Positions 40,834 through 49,690 of a stretch of 64,000 bases of DNA are shown in pieces. A program made the translations under genes and the position numbers. The stretch comes from an uncultured Treponema sp. GTDB taxonomy: Bacteria; Spirochaetota; Spirochaetia; Treponematales; Treponemataceae. The notes beneath the pieces were generated by a model. It did no database searches. It was not told where the DNA came from and was given only the letters and a program-made list of their open reading frames with translations. Within the stretch, counting starts at the first letter, position 1, and every line of letters begins with the position of its first letter. Location: contig CALHVG010000003.1 in the NCBI GenBank assembly GCA_938039145.1, forward strand, positions 10,937 through 74,936, in the 5' to 3' direction.

Positions 40834-41304
40834 ATGAAAAAAATACTTTTTCTTTCAAATACAGCGAATTTCTCAAAATTTAATCTTCCGTATATGAAAT
40901 GGTTTAAGGATCAAGGTTGGCAAGTTGACTACTGTTCTGCCGGAGAGGAAGTTGTTCCCGTCTGTGATAATCAGTTTTCAATTTCAATAGTTAGAAGTCC
41001 TTTTAGTATGAAAAATATTAATGCATGTAAGGAACTTGAAAAACTGCTTATTAAAAATAATTATGATATTTTACATTGCCATACACCTATGGGAGGTGTT
41101 ATAGGGCGGCTTGCCGCACGAAAACTTTGGCAGAAACATAAAATAAAGGTGATTTATACGGCACACGGATTTCATTTTTATAAAGGTGCGCCATTATTGA
41201 ATTGGCTTTTATATTTTCCCATCGAAAAATGGCTTTCCCGCTGCACGGATATAATAGTAACGATTAATCAGGAAGACTATGAAAGAGCAAAGACATCATT
41301 CTAA
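40834..41304 (+). pseudogene. GT4 glycosyltransferase, N-terminal half (frameshifted)
   Basis: 156 residues: the N-terminal Rossmann half of a family-4 glycosyltransferase (KKILFLSNTANFSKFNLPYM, then DILHCHTPMGGVIGRLAARK and VIYTAHGFHFYKGAP). The frame stops at NQEDYERAKTSF, exactly where related proteins go on into the second domain. That second domain starts at once in another frame (41279-42097). A two-base deletion, or one extra base, near 41295-41305 would explain the split. It could be a real mutation, a switchable site or a sequencing error. Confidence 0.75.
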
Positions 41305-42097
41305 AATTTATAAAATAGATGGGGTTGGTATAGACTTGGAACGGTTTTCCCCGTCAAAAGATGTGGCTGAGAAAAATACTCTTCGATTTTCAAATGGATT
41401 TTCTCAAGATGATTTTATTTTGATTTATACGGCAGAATTTATTCCCAGAAAGAACCATCAAATATTATTTGATATACTTCCGGATTTAAAGATAAAGATT
41501 CCTAATTTAAAAGTGATACTTTGCGGAAAAGGTGAACTTTTGGAATATTATCGCACATTTGCTGCAACTAACGGCATGGACTACATTATATTTACCGGCT
41601 ATACAAAAAATGTGAATCTTTTCTATCGTATTTCAGATATATGCGTTTCCTGCAGCGTTCAGGAAGGTCAGGGATTGAACATTATTGAAGGTATGGCAAC
41701 AGGATTACCGGTAGTTGCATCTAATATTCGTGGGCATTGCGATGTTCTAAAGCAATTTGAAAACGGTTTTCTATTTGACTTGAGTGACCGGAAAACCCTG
41801 ATTGATTCAATTATGATTTTATATAAAAATCCCGCTCTTCGTTCTGAAATCGGGGAACGAAATATTATTGAGGCAAAAAATTATTCCGTAATGACTTCTG
41901 TAGAACTTATGGCAAAAATTTATGGCGAGCTCATAGATGAAATAACAAAAAGTTATGGGGGGGGGCGTAGTGTAGTTCTTATCTTCCCATATTATAAAAA
42001 ATTTAAGGCGAACTTAGCTTGTAAAACGATAGACGGTTTTATTCAGCAATCATCTGTCTCGGTATCAGAAAAAACGGAGACTTTGTATGCTGCATAA
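41279..42097 (+). pseudogene. GT4 glycosyltransferase, C-terminal half with a poly-G tail
   Basis: The coding sense begins near 41302 (SKIYKIDGVGIDLERF); the bases before that are in the frame of the first half. The nucleotide-sugar domain is complete: FILIYTAEFIPRKNH, VILCGKGELLEYY and the EGMATGLPVVASNIRGHCD stretch with the donor-binding Glu. After the domain, at 41957-41965, there is a run of nine G. With nine G the frame stays open for about 44 more residues of unrelated sequence. With eight or ten it stops within a few codons. This is a candidate phase-variable tract. Confidence 0.7.
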
Positions 42098-42743
42098 TTG
42101 TTCTCCGGAAATTTTCAAAATAAATGGGGTCGGAGTAGATTTGGAACATTTTTTTCCGCTCAAAAACGAAAATGAAAGAATCCAACTTCGTGCTTCAATG
42201 GGTTTTTCTTTGGATGACTTTATCTTGATTTATACTGCGGAATTTATTCATCGGAAAAATCATAGGTTTTTATTTGATATTTTCCCTGACTTAAAGCGGA
42301 AAATTCCTAATCTAAAAGTAGTACTTTGTGGAAAAGGTGAACTTTTTGAATACTACCGAACATTTGCAGCCGATAATAATATGGATTTCATAATATTCAC
42401 CGGTTATGTACGCAATATTGTTGACTGGTGTCATATTTCTGATGTGCTTGTGATGCCGAGTTTTCAGGAAGGTTTACCCATGGCAATGATTGAAGCTTTT
42501 GCGACCGGGCTTCCTGTGGTTGCGTCTAATATCCGAGGTCATTGTGATGTCCTTGAAGATTGTGTGAACGGTTTTTTGTGCGATATGAAAAATCGACAGA
42601 ATTTTGTAAAAGCAATTTATGTGTTATATAAAAATCCATCGCTTCGTTCTGAAATGGGGCAGCGTAATATAGAAAAGGCAAAACTTTTTTCTATAAGCAG
42701 GACAGTTTGTGAAATGGAAAATATTTACAATAAACTAATGTAA
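42087..42743 (+). CDS. Second GT4 C-terminal domain (tandem half-copy)
   Basis: 218 residues that closely match the C-terminal half of the preceding gene (FILIYTAEFIHRKNH, KVVLCGKGELFEYYRTFAA, ATGLPVVASNIRGHCDVLE). It has no N-terminal acceptor domain, and no such domain is found in any frame between the two copies. A lone GT-B half should not work as a transferase unless it pairs with another chain such as the 40834-41304 product. It may be a recombination leftover or a donor cassette. Confidence 0.65.
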   Translation: MLHNCSPEIFKINGVGVDLEHFFPLKNENERIQLRASMGFSLDDFILIYTAEFIHRKNHRFLFDIFPDLKRKIPNLKVVLCGKGELFEYYRTFAADNNMDFIIFTGYVRNIVDWCHISDVLVMPSFQEGLPMAMIEAFATGLPVVASNIRGHCDVLEDCVNGFLCDMKNRQNFVKAIYVLYKNPSLRSEMGQRNIEKAKLFSISRTVCEMENIYNKLM

Positions 42744-43235
42744 GTGTTTTTGTCTTGATAATTTCATTTTGAATGTACTCTATTGTCGAAAATCATATAA
42801 ATAAAATTCGGTTTTGAGAAAAAAAGATTTTCGATATTGGAAATTTTTTTTTCATATTTGAAAAGCAATATTCGTAGAAAAAACAGCAATCGGTTTATGT
42901 TGTGTACTTGGAAGAATTTATATTTTTCAGAAAGATAAATAAGCCTGAATTAAAAAGCAGCATAAACGAAATCAAGGAATTTCTGCAATTCCCTAAGCGA
43001 AGATTATCTAAATGCAGGGTCTACGATGCAATATAATTTTTCTATATCAGAAAAAGTACAACTTTCGATATGCTGTAGTTATGAAAAATTTATGTATGCT
43101 CAAGGAAGGTCGGAAAGTCTTTCTTTAATTATTTAAAATTAGGAATCTTAAATGGTTAAGATTCAAAAGGGTTATATTTTCTGTTAATGCCACACATTGC
43201 AGAGATATTATGATATTATTCTGAACAGAGGTCAT
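42744..43235. other. AT-rich gap with a possible gene remnant
   Basis: No intact gene. One frame (about 42898-43038) reads through roughly 45 sensible codons, including KPELKSSINEIKEF and KRRLSKCRVYDAI before a stop, with no start or ribosome binding site. It may be the end of a decayed gene. Confidence 0.3.
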
Positions 43236-44162
43236 ATGAGAGTCGAAGTTATAATATCTACATACAATGGTGCGGAATATTTAGAAGAACAGATAGCTTC
43301 TATACTGAATCAAGAAAATGTCGATACTCATATTACAGTTCGGGATGACGGTTCAACCGATAGCACTTTAGATATTTTAAACGCTCAATGTAAAAAATAT
43401 CCGGGTAGAATAAGCCTTATAAAGGGGAATAATATAGGGTATAGAAAAAGTTTTCTATTCGGCTTGAAAGAGTCTGAATCTGCCGATTACTATGCTTTCT
43501 CAGATCAGGATGATATTTGGTTACCTAATAAATTATCTAAGGCCGTCGAAAATTTAAATAAATTGAATTCGGACATAAAATTATATGTATCAAGCTTAAA
43601 AATAACAGATAGATATCTTAATGAGATTGGAGTTAATGATATTTCGAATATGACAAACTCATTGCGATGTTATTTTGCTCGTCCCAGATTGGCAGGCTGC
43701 ACTTATGTTTTTAATAAATCATTGAAAGACGCTGCTATAAAATTATTTGAATTATTAATTGATGACGGCATAAATGATATTTCGTTTCCTGATCATGATT
43801 TTGTTGTAGGGGCTATAGGCTTTGCTTGCGGTGAAGTTTATATAGATAAAGATTCTTTTATTTTGCATAGAAGACTTTCCTCCAGCATTACCGGCGGAGG
43901 GAACGGAATCCGGAAAAGGATTCAAACCGAATATAAATGCTTTTTTGCAAGAAAAAAAGTTCGTAGTCTTATTTCTGAATATTTGCTATCTTCTTTTCAA
44001 GAACAGTTGCGCCCTGATGTCACGGATTTTTTGATTGCGACAAGCGTTTACAATCGTTCGTTGCCGGGAAAAAGAAAGCTGATGAAATATGAAGGATTTT
44101 CTTCAAATATTCCTGTATGTGATATAGAGACAAAATTGTGTATCCTTTTAGGGGTGTTTTAG
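43236..44162 (+). CDS. GT2 glycosyltransferase
   Basis: 308 residues from the ATG at 43236 (MRVEVIISTYNG), chosen because AGAGG precedes it and the GT2 domain starts at once. GT-A features are VRDDGSTDSTLDIL, the DQDDIW metal-binding motif (DxD type) and a later FPDHDFVVG. The closest general type is rhamnosyltransferase-like transferases of O-antigen clusters. The donor sugar cannot be read. Cytoplasmic, at the membrane face. Confidence 0.82.
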   Translation: MRVEVIISTYNGAEYLEEQIASILNQENVDTHITVRDDGSTDSTLDILNAQCKKYPGRISLIKGNNIGYRKSFLFGLKESESADYYAFSDQDDIWLPNKLSKAVENLNKLNSDIKLYVSSLKITDRYLNEIGVNDISNMTNSLRCYFARPRLAGCTYVFNKSLKDAAIKLFELLIDDGINDISFPDHDFVVGAIGFACGEVYIDKDSFILHRRLSSSITGGGNGIRKRIQTEYKCFFARKKVRSLISEYLLSSFQEQLRPDVTDFLIATSVYNRSLPGKRKLMKYEGFSSNIPVCDIETKLCILLGVF

Positions 44163-44185
44163 CTCTCATTAATAGGATTGATATT

Positions 44186-45301
44186 ATGGAACAGAATATA
44201 AAAAGAAAAACAAGAATATTGCAGGTTAATCTTGATGGCGAAGGCGGAGCTTTTGCGTTGATGTATCAGATGCAGGGCGAATTATTGTCTGACTATATTT
44301 TTGATTTTTATTGGATGGGGAAGTTCCGCAAAAATGCATATACTGACGCACTTAAAAAAAACGGAAGCAAATTTTTTGAGGCAAATTTGCGAAAAAATAG
44401 ACTTGTAGGACATTTTTTGACTCCGTTTTTGTTCTATAAGTTTTTAAAAGCGCACAAATATGATGTTATTCATATAAATGCAGATACAGCCTTCAAATTA
44501 TTGATTTATGCAAAGCCTGCAAAAAAAGCCGGTTGCAGTAAAGTTATACTGCATTCTCATTCATCCGGAATTAATGGAAAATTCAAATGGTTAAAGTACA
44601 TCATGCATTTGCTTGCCAGACCATTCCTAAAAAAGAATTCAGATGTATATCTTTCGTGTTCAGATTTAGCTTCCGAATGGATGTTTAAGTCTGATAACAG
44701 AGCTGTTGAGATAATAAAAAATGGCGTTGATATAGAAAAATTTAAATTTTCAGATGATACAAGAAGTCTATATAGGCAGAAATTGCTTGCTGAAAACAAA
44801 ATTGTTATAGGTATGGTAGGAAATCTTTCTTATCAAAAAAATCCTGAGTTCTTGATTGAGACGCTTGCTTTGCTTCCTAAAGATATGTATATGGTTGTAT
44901 TCGTCGGTGATGGAGAAAATAGAAAAAATGTAGAAGAGCTGGTAAATGCAAAAGGACTTTCAGAGCGGGTTGTGTTTTATGGTCAGACATCGGAAGTTAA
45001 TAATTTACTTAATGCGTTTGATATATTTGCCATGCCGTCAAGATTTGAAGGCTTGCCTGTAAGCGGTGTAGAAGCACAGACAAACGGTTTAAAATGTATT
45101 TTTTCCGATAAAATAACCGCAGAAATAGGAATTCTTACTTCTTGTGAATTTTTGCCTATAGGTAAGTCTTATGAAATCTGGGCGGATAGGATAAAAAATG
45201 CAACTTTTGATGATAGAGCTTGTGCGCACTTAATTGTGTCGGAACATGGATTTGACATTTATGATTCGGCAAAAAGATTGTCAAATATTTATGCAAATTA
45301 G
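44186..45301 (+). CDS. GT4 glycosyltransferase
   Basis: 371 residues from the ATG at 44186 with AGGA before it. The N-terminal half has VNLDGEGGAFALMYQM and KYDVIHINADTAFKLL. The C-terminal donor domain has KIVIGMVGNLSYQKNPEFLIE, VFVGDGENRKNV and MPSRFEGLPVSGVEAQ with the family Glu pair. It is complete, unlike the split GT4 at 40834-42097. It adds a sugar to the growing lipid-linked unit in the cytoplasm. Confidence 0.85.
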   Translation: MEQNIKRKTRILQVNLDGEGGAFALMYQMQGELLSDYIFDFYWMGKFRKNAYTDALKKNGSKFFEANLRKNRLVGHFLTPFLFYKFLKAHKYDVIHINADTAFKLLIYAKPAKKAGCSKVILHSHSSGINGKFKWLKYIMHLLARPFLKKNSDVYLSCSDLASEWMFKSDNRAVEIIKNGVDIEKFKFSDDTRSLYRQKLLAENKIVIGMVGNLSYQKNPEFLIETLALLPKDMYMVVFVGDGENRKNVEELVNAKGLSERVVFYGQTSEVNNLLNAFDIFAMPSRFEGLPVSGVEAQTNGLKCIFSDKITAEIGILTSCEFLPIGKSYEIWADRIKNATFDDRACAHLIVSEHGFDIYDSAKRLSNIYAN

Positions 45302-45310
45302 GAGATATTT

Positions 45311-46597
45311 GTGTTTTTTGTTACAATTTTAATGCTGATTTTATTCTTCTTTATAAATTACAAGATTTATCATTCAGACTTTATAGCTCCTGCCTGTGTG
45401 TATTCATTTTCTTTATTGGTACCTGCTTTATACGCGCTATTTTGGTATGATTTATGGGAGCTAAGAACTTATTCTGTAAAGACATTTTTTGTGATTTTTG
45501 TGGCGGTTTTTACTTTTTCCATAGTTTCCGGAATTACTTACAATGCACTTAACGGAAATAGAATATTAATAAAATCTCGTCAATTTGATGTATGTGCTAA
45601 TAAGAGTTCTGATAACAAAATTGCATTTGGCGGCGGGAAATTATTGCTTTTATTGATTATTGGGTTTTTTACATTAAAACTGGCTTTGGATTTTTTTAAA
45701 ACTTATGGAGATGATTTAGCGTCTTCTATAATTGCCTATAGGCTTGATTTTGTAAAAGAAGAAAAAAGAATGCCCAAACTTTTGAGTTTTCTCTTAAATT
45801 TTTGTATGTTATCGGGTTATTTCAGCAGTTATATTTTTATAAATAATTTATTATGCGCAAAAAAAATAGAATTCGGCTGGATATGTGCATTCTTGGGAAG
45901 TATCATGCTGAGTCTATTTGGCGGCTCCAGGGGCGGGGCGGTTTCTGTTATTTTTGTTGCAGCAGGTATATTTTATATTATTTATCAGCACAATCCTCGT
46001 AAATTACCGCCTATGAAGATGAAGAAAAATTTTCTTAAGGCTATATTATTTGGAGGAATTACAGGATTTGTATTTTTTATCATTTCTGCAAGTTGGATAG
46101 GAAGAACAAATGATTTTTCGCCATTATACTATTTTGCCATATATTTCAGCGCACCTTTAAAAAATCTTGATTTATATATACCGCTAATAGAATTAGGACG
46201 AGAATTAGATTTTATGGAAATTAACGGAGCGAGTTTAGGAAATGTCGGCACTGTGTTAGCTTTTGAATACCAGTACGGAGGCTTTTGGGGAGTAATCTCT
46301 TTTACTGCGCTTTCTTCAGTTATTTACACAGTCACATATATTTATATGCGCAGATGGCGATTTGAATCGGATAAAATTAATTTTTCAGCAATTATTTATA
46401 GTTATATGTTTTACAGCTTGTGTATTGTGATGTTCGGCGGAACGTCGATTACAAGCATTTTCTCTTTGTTTTTTGTAAAAATTTTTATCGGACTGATAGT
46501 TTTAAATTATTTTTTTAATTTTAGTTTCAATCGAAAAAGAAAGTCTTGGGGTTTAGGAAAAACACATTCAATATTTTGTTTGAGGATTAAAAGATGA
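45311..46597 (+). CDS. O-antigen/capsule repeat-unit polymerase (Wzy-like)
   Basis: 428 residues, GTG start with GGAG before it. About ten to twelve membrane helices and a large periplasmic loop near 285-320 (SPLYYFAIYFSAPLKNLDLYI). The central FGGSRGGAVSVIFVA and the late FGGTSITSIF are typical of the O-antigen polymerase / EpsG-like superfamily. It would join lipid-linked repeat units on the periplasmic side. No flippase (Wzx) or ABC exporter is present in the window. Its stop shares ATGA with the next gene. Confidence 0.8.
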   Translation: MFFVTILMLILFFFINYKIYHSDFIAPACVYSFSLLVPALYALFWYDLWELRTYSVKTFFVIFVAVFTFSIVSGITYNALNGNRILIKSRQFDVCANKSSDNKIAFGGGKLLLLLIIGFFTLKLALDFFKTYGDDLASSIIAYRLDFVKEEKRMPKLLSFLLNFCMLSGYFSSYIFINNLLCAKKIEFGWICAFLGSIMLSLFGGSRGGAVSVIFVAAGIFYIIYQHNPRKLPPMKMKKNFLKAILFGGITGFVFFIISASWIGRTNDFSPLYYFAIYFSAPLKNLDLYIPLIELGRELDFMEINGASLGNVGTVLAFEYQYGGFWGVISFTALSSVIYTVTYIYMRRWRFESDKINFSAIIYSYMFYSLCIVMFGGTSITSIFSLFFVKIFIGLIVLNYFFNFSFNRKRKSWGLGKTHSIFCLRIKR

Positions 46598-47475
46598 GAA
46601 TACTTGCAATAATTGTTACTTATAACCGTTTGGATTTGCTGAAGGAATGTATAATCGCTCTTTCAAATCAGAGTTACAAAAATTTTGATTTTTTGGTAAT
46701 AGACAATGCTTCTACAGATGGCACTCTTTCGTATTTGAAAGAATCAAATGTTCCCTTTGTGCACATGGATCATAATGCAGGAGGTGCCGGCGGTTTTTCC
46801 AGGGGATTAAAAGAAGGTGTAGAGCGAGGATATGATTATGTGTGGGCGATGGATGACGATACAATTCCTGATGAAGATTGTCTATTAAATCTTGTGGATA
46901 GTATAGAAAAGTTGAATTCTGATTTTGGATTTGTATGTAGTTATGTAAAATGGATAAATGATGAACCTTGTGTTATGAATATTCCGGCTCCGGCTTCTCT
47001 GTCTTCGGCAAAAACTGTTTTTTTTGCAAAGACAGGTGTGCTCAGTTGTAAATCCGCATCATTTGTTTCTATCCTTTTTCCTGCTCGTATTGTAAAAAAA
47101 TATGGTCTGCCTATAAAAGAATTTTTTATATGGGGTGATGATATTGAGTACACAAAGCGAATTTCAAGATATGAAAATTGTTTTTGCAATTATAATAGCA
47201 GTGTAGTTCATAAAATGAAAAATAATAATCCGACAGATATAGTCTCCGATATTCCGGAAAGATTGAACAGATATAAATTTTCATTTAGGAACAGATGTTT
47301 TATTGCAAGACAGGACGGTTTTAAGGGAATTATCAGCAATAACCTTTCGGTCATATATCAAATCATAAAAATAATAAGATATAAAAATAAAAAGAAACTG
47401 TTAAAGATATTTATAGTGCTGTCGGGTTGGATTAAGGGACAGTTTTTTAGACCTCGTATAGAATATGTTGATTGA
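46594..47475 (+). CDS. GT2 glycosyltransferase, galactofuranosyltransferase (GlfT)-like
   Basis: 293 residues. GT-A fold: AIIVTYNRLDLLKECI, VIDNASTDGTLSYL, NAGGAGGFSRGL and the metal site WAMDDDTIPD. The NxGGAGGFxxG plus DDD combination is shared with GlfT2-type galactofuranosyltransferases, and the cluster contains glf, which makes the donor. I infer transfer of galactofuranose. It begins within the stop of the polymerase gene and ends the cluster. The bidirectional terminator at 47637-47667 follows. Confidence 0.8.
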   Translation: MRILAIIVTYNRLDLLKECIIALSNQSYKNFDFLVIDNASTDGTLSYLKESNVPFVHMDHNAGGAGGFSRGLKEGVERGYDYVWAMDDDTIPDEDCLLNLVDSIEKLNSDFGFVCSYVKWINDEPCVMNIPAPASLSSAKTVFFAKTGVLSCKSASFVSILFPARIVKKYGLPIKEFFIWGDDIEYTKRISRYENCFCNYNSSVVHKMKNNNPTDIVSDIPERLNRYKFSFRNRCFIARQDGFKGIISNNLSVIYQIIKIIRYKNKKKLLKIFIVLSGWIKGQFFRPRIEYVD

Positions 47476-47636
47476 TTAATTTGGATTAATAGACTTAATG
47501 AAATTATCAGGAAAACTGTTATCGTTTCCAAAAAAGCGCCAATATAGTTAACGGCACTTTATAAAATAATGTATTTGTAGGGTAAGAAAGAAACGTGCGT
47601 ATTTCGTGCGTTTTTACGCAGGAAGCAAAATAAAAA

Positions 47637-47667
47637 AAAAGGGAAGACTTGGCGCGTCTTCCCTTTT
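47637..47667. terminator. Bidirectional terminator between the glycan cluster and the Fur-like gene
   Basis: AAAAGGGAAGAC (47637-47648) pairs perfectly with GTCTTCCCTTTT (47656-47667). A runs on one side and T runs on the other let it serve both converging transcripts. Confidence 0.8.
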
Positions 47668-47669
47668 CT

Positions 47670-47906
47670 TTATGAAACCCTTAGGTCTAACTTTTTCATT
47701 AGCCCGAATTCTTCCAAAGAATGAACCGTTCGGTAAACCGTCGCTCGCCCAATTTCTTTGTCGGAAGCCTTCGCCAAATAGTAAAGTTCCTTGAATGAAC
47801 TGCCGGGATTCTGAAGGATAATCGCAAGAAGATTTTTACGCTGTTCAGTTATCCGGCAACCGTTTTCTTTGAAAGTCTGTAAAATTGTATTGTACTTTTC
47901 TTCCAT
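47670..47906 (-). CDS. Fur-family winged-helix protein, DNA-binding domain only
   Basis: 78 residues. It matches the N-terminal winged-helix half of Fur/PerR regulators: RITEQRKNLLAIILQNP, then the recognition helix IGRATVYRTVHSLEEFGLMKKLD. The dimerisation and metal-binding half (HHDH... and CxxC) is absent. The stop codon is directly followed by its terminator, so the short form looks natural, not cut by assembly. It is divergent from rubredoxin, with an operator covering its own -10 box. It may act without metal sensing or pair with another protein. Confidence 0.75.
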   Translation of the reverse strand: MEEKYNTILQTFKENGCRITEQRKNLLAIILQNPGSSFKELYYLAKASDKEIGRATVYRTVHSLEEFGLMKKLDLRVS

Positions 47907-47920
47907 GGTTTTATCCTTTT

Positions 47921-47957
47921 GCTAAGTTAGCATATGCTAACCTGAAAAAAAAGTCAA
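47921..47957 (-). promoter_or_regulatory. Promoter and palindromic operator of the Fur-like gene
   Basis: On the minus strand, TTGACT (47952-47957), 17 bp and TATGCT (47929-47934). The perfect 16-bp palindrome GTTAGCATATGCTAAC (47926-47941) covers the -10 box, and a third half-site GCTAA lies at 47921-47925. This suits autoregulation by the winged-helix protein. Confidence 0.75.
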
Positions 47958-48021
47958 TTATTTATTTCGCATGCTTTCAAAAATATTTTGCAAGTCCTTC
48001 TCAAAGTATAAATAATCTTGA

Positions 48022-48050
48022 TTGCAAAGTAGGGTTTTATGAGGTACAAT
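48022..48050 (+). promoter_or_regulatory. Promoter of rubredoxin
   Basis: TTGCAA (48022-48027), 17 bp and TACAAT (48045-48050). The GTTAGC operator is about 80 bp upstream, outside this promoter core. Confidence 0.65.
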
Positions 48051-48082
48051 TAAAGAGACAACAAAAAACAGGAGTCTTTTTT

Positions 48083-48241
48083 ATGGAAAGAATGCAATGC
48101 GATAGTTGCGGATATGTGTATGACAGTGAGAAAGGAGATTCAAAAAAGGGTGTTCCTGCCGGAACGGCGTGGAAAGATGTTCCTGCTGATTATACTTGTC
48201 CGGAGTGTGGCGCAGGAAGAGACGTATTCATTGTTGAGTAA
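48083..48241 (+). CDS. Rubredoxin
   Basis: 52 residues from the ATG at 48083, with AGGAG 9 bp before it. Two knuckles, CDSCGYVYD and CPECGAGRD, hold the single Fe(Cys)4 centre. The rest, GVPAGTAWKDVPADY, is standard. It carries one electron in anaerobes, often to oxygen- or peroxide-reducing enzymes. The divergent Fur/PerR-type gene supports an oxidative-stress role. Confidence 0.95.
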   Translation: MERMQCDSCGYVYDSEKGDSKKGVPAGTAWKDVPADYTCPECGAGRDVFIVE

Positions 48242-48277
48242 ATGATATAGAATGCTCGCTGCAATCTGCAATGTACG

Positions 48278-48311
48278 ATAAAGAAGTCGCTTTTTTAGGC
48301 GGCTTCTTTAT
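48278..48311 (+). terminator. Terminator after rubredoxin
   Basis: ATAAAGAAGTCGC pairs with GCGGCTTCTTTAT (one G-T pair) around TTTTTTAG. There is no long T run after it. Confidence 0.6.
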
Positions 48312-48620
48312 GTTTCCGGAATGGGATTGAAAATCGCCTAGGTTTTAAAATCGTGCGGTGGATTTTTTATGGAAGTAAAAAAAATGCTAGCTTTTCAGCC
48401 TTTTGAAAAAAACATTCAAATTGTTTTTTTGAGATTCGGTTTTGATTTTCAAAAATTTAGGATTTTTCAGAGAAATCTGCGGATTAAGGCGGAAAATGCC
48501 GAACTTGAAAGGCGGCTTTTCGTTTTTATCGGATAATTTTTGCCTTGATTTTGAAGCGTCTTTTTTTTTAGGTTGATTCAAGCCTTGCGAGTTTTCTTTA
48601 AAATTTTCTCTGCTTTTTGC
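48312..48620. other. Non-coding gap ahead of the str operon
   Basis: AT-rich with several A and T runs. Frames here are short and lack ribosome binding sites. Nothing else is recognisable. Confidence 0.45.
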
Positions 48621-48649
48621 TTGAATTCATTTTTGGAATTCAGTAGAAT
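48621..48649 (+). promoter_or_regulatory. Promoter of rpsL-rpsG
   Basis: TTGAAT (48621-48626), 17 bp and TAGAAT (48644-48649). The leader to rpsL is about 70 nt and ends in AGGAG. Confidence 0.75.
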
Positions 48650-48728
48650 CGTAAAACCTATCTTTATAGGTCTTTCTTTAAGTTAAATCTTCCGGGGTGC
48701 TGACCGGAATAAATTAGGAGAATGGGCG

Positions 48729-49103
48729 ATGCCTACAATAAATCAATTAATTCGTCAGGGACGTAAGTCGGTGGCAAATAGAACCAAGTCTCCCGCGCTT
48801 GAGTCTTGTCCGCAGAAGCGTGGTGTTTGCACCCGTGTAATGACTGTAACCCCTAAAAAACCGAACTCGGCTCTTCGCAAGGTTGCCCGTGTTCGTCTGT
48901 CAAATGGAATTGAAGTAACTGCATACATTCCCGGTATCGGTCACAACCTTCAGGAACACTCTGTGGTTTTGATCCGTGGCGGTCGTGTAAAGGACCTTCC
49001 TGGTGTTCGTTATCATATTATCCGTGGTACAAAAGATACGCTCGGCGTTGAAGACCGAAAACGCGGTCGTTCTAAGTACGGCGCAAAGAAGCCAAAGGCT
49101 TAA
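48729..49103 (+). CDS. rpsL: 30S ribosomal protein S12
   Basis: 124 residues. S12 lies at the decoding centre. The streptomycin positions read as wild type: the Lys in TPKKPNSA (E. coli K42) and the Lys in [13 protein letters not shown] (K87). It is followed 12 bp later by rpsG, with a GGAGG site between. Confidence 0.98.
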   Translation: MPTINQLIRQGRKSVANRTKSPALESCPQKRGVCTRVMTVTPKKPNSALRKVARVRLSNGIEVTAYIPGIGHNLQEHSVVLIRGGRVKDLPGVRYHIIRGTKDTLGVEDRKRGRSKYGAKKPKA

Positions 49104-49115
49104 CGGAGGAATAAG

Positions 49116-49586
49116 ATGGGAAGACATAAGAAATCCGTAGACCGTCCGATTACGCCGGATGTAAAATATAATAGCGTTGTAGTGTCGAAATTCGTAAACA
49201 GAATGATGCTGGACGGCAAGAAGTCCATTTGTATTGAACTGCTTTACAATGCGATGGATAAACTGAAGGCAAAGACCGAAAAAGATCCGCTTGAGGTTTT
49301 CCTTAAAGCCGTGGACAATGTAAAACCTGTGGTGGAGGTAAAATCTCGTCGTGTGGGTGGTGCGACCTATCAGGTTCCGATGGAAATCCGTGAGGCTCGC
49401 CGCGAGGCTTTGGCGATGAGGTGGATAATCAATGCCGCCCGTTCTCGTTCAGGGCATGGAATGGCTGATACTTTGGCATCCGAGTTGCTTGACGCTTTTA
49501 ACAGCACCGGTACGGCTTACAAAAAGAAGGAAGACGTTCACAAGATGGCGGAAGCCAACAAGGCTTTTGCTCATTTCAGGTGGTAA
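49116..49586 (+). CDS. rpsG: 30S ribosomal protein S7
   Basis: 156 residues. S7 nucleates the 30S head on 16S rRNA and touches the E-site tRNA. It shows the [15 protein letters not shown] signature and the helical C-terminus [15 protein letters not shown]. In many bacteria fusA comes next. Here a terminator follows instead, and the next gene is tuf. Confidence 0.98.
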   Translation: MGRHKKSVDRPITPDVKYNSVVVSKFVNRMMLDGKKSICIELLYNAMDKLKAKTEKDPLEVFLKAVDNVKPVVEVKSRRVGGATYQVPMEIREARREALAMRWIINAARSRSGHGMADTLASELLDAFNSTGTAYKKKEDVHKMAEANKAFAHFRW

Positions 49587-49601
49587 TGCTGAAATCGGCA
49601 T

Positions 49602-49638
49602 AAAAAAGGGGCGATTAAATTTGCCCCTTTTTTTTATT
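49602..49638 (+). terminator. Terminator after rpsG
   Basis: AAAAAAGGGGC (49602-49612) pairs perfectly with GCCCCTTTTTT (49623-49633), followed by further T. Confidence 0.88.
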
Positions 49639-49655
49639 AAATCATTATTTTCCTA

Positions 49656-49684
49656 TTGAAATAAATTTCAAAAGAATGTATAAA
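49656..49684 (+). promoter_or_regulatory. Upstream promoter for tuf/S10
   Basis: TTGAAA (49656-49661), 17 bp and TATAAA (49679-49684), directly after the rpsG terminator. If used it gives tuf a leader of about 440 nt. A second TATAAT at 50090-50095, with a poor -35, could give a short one. Confidence 0.65.
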
Positions 49685-49690
49685 TGTGGA

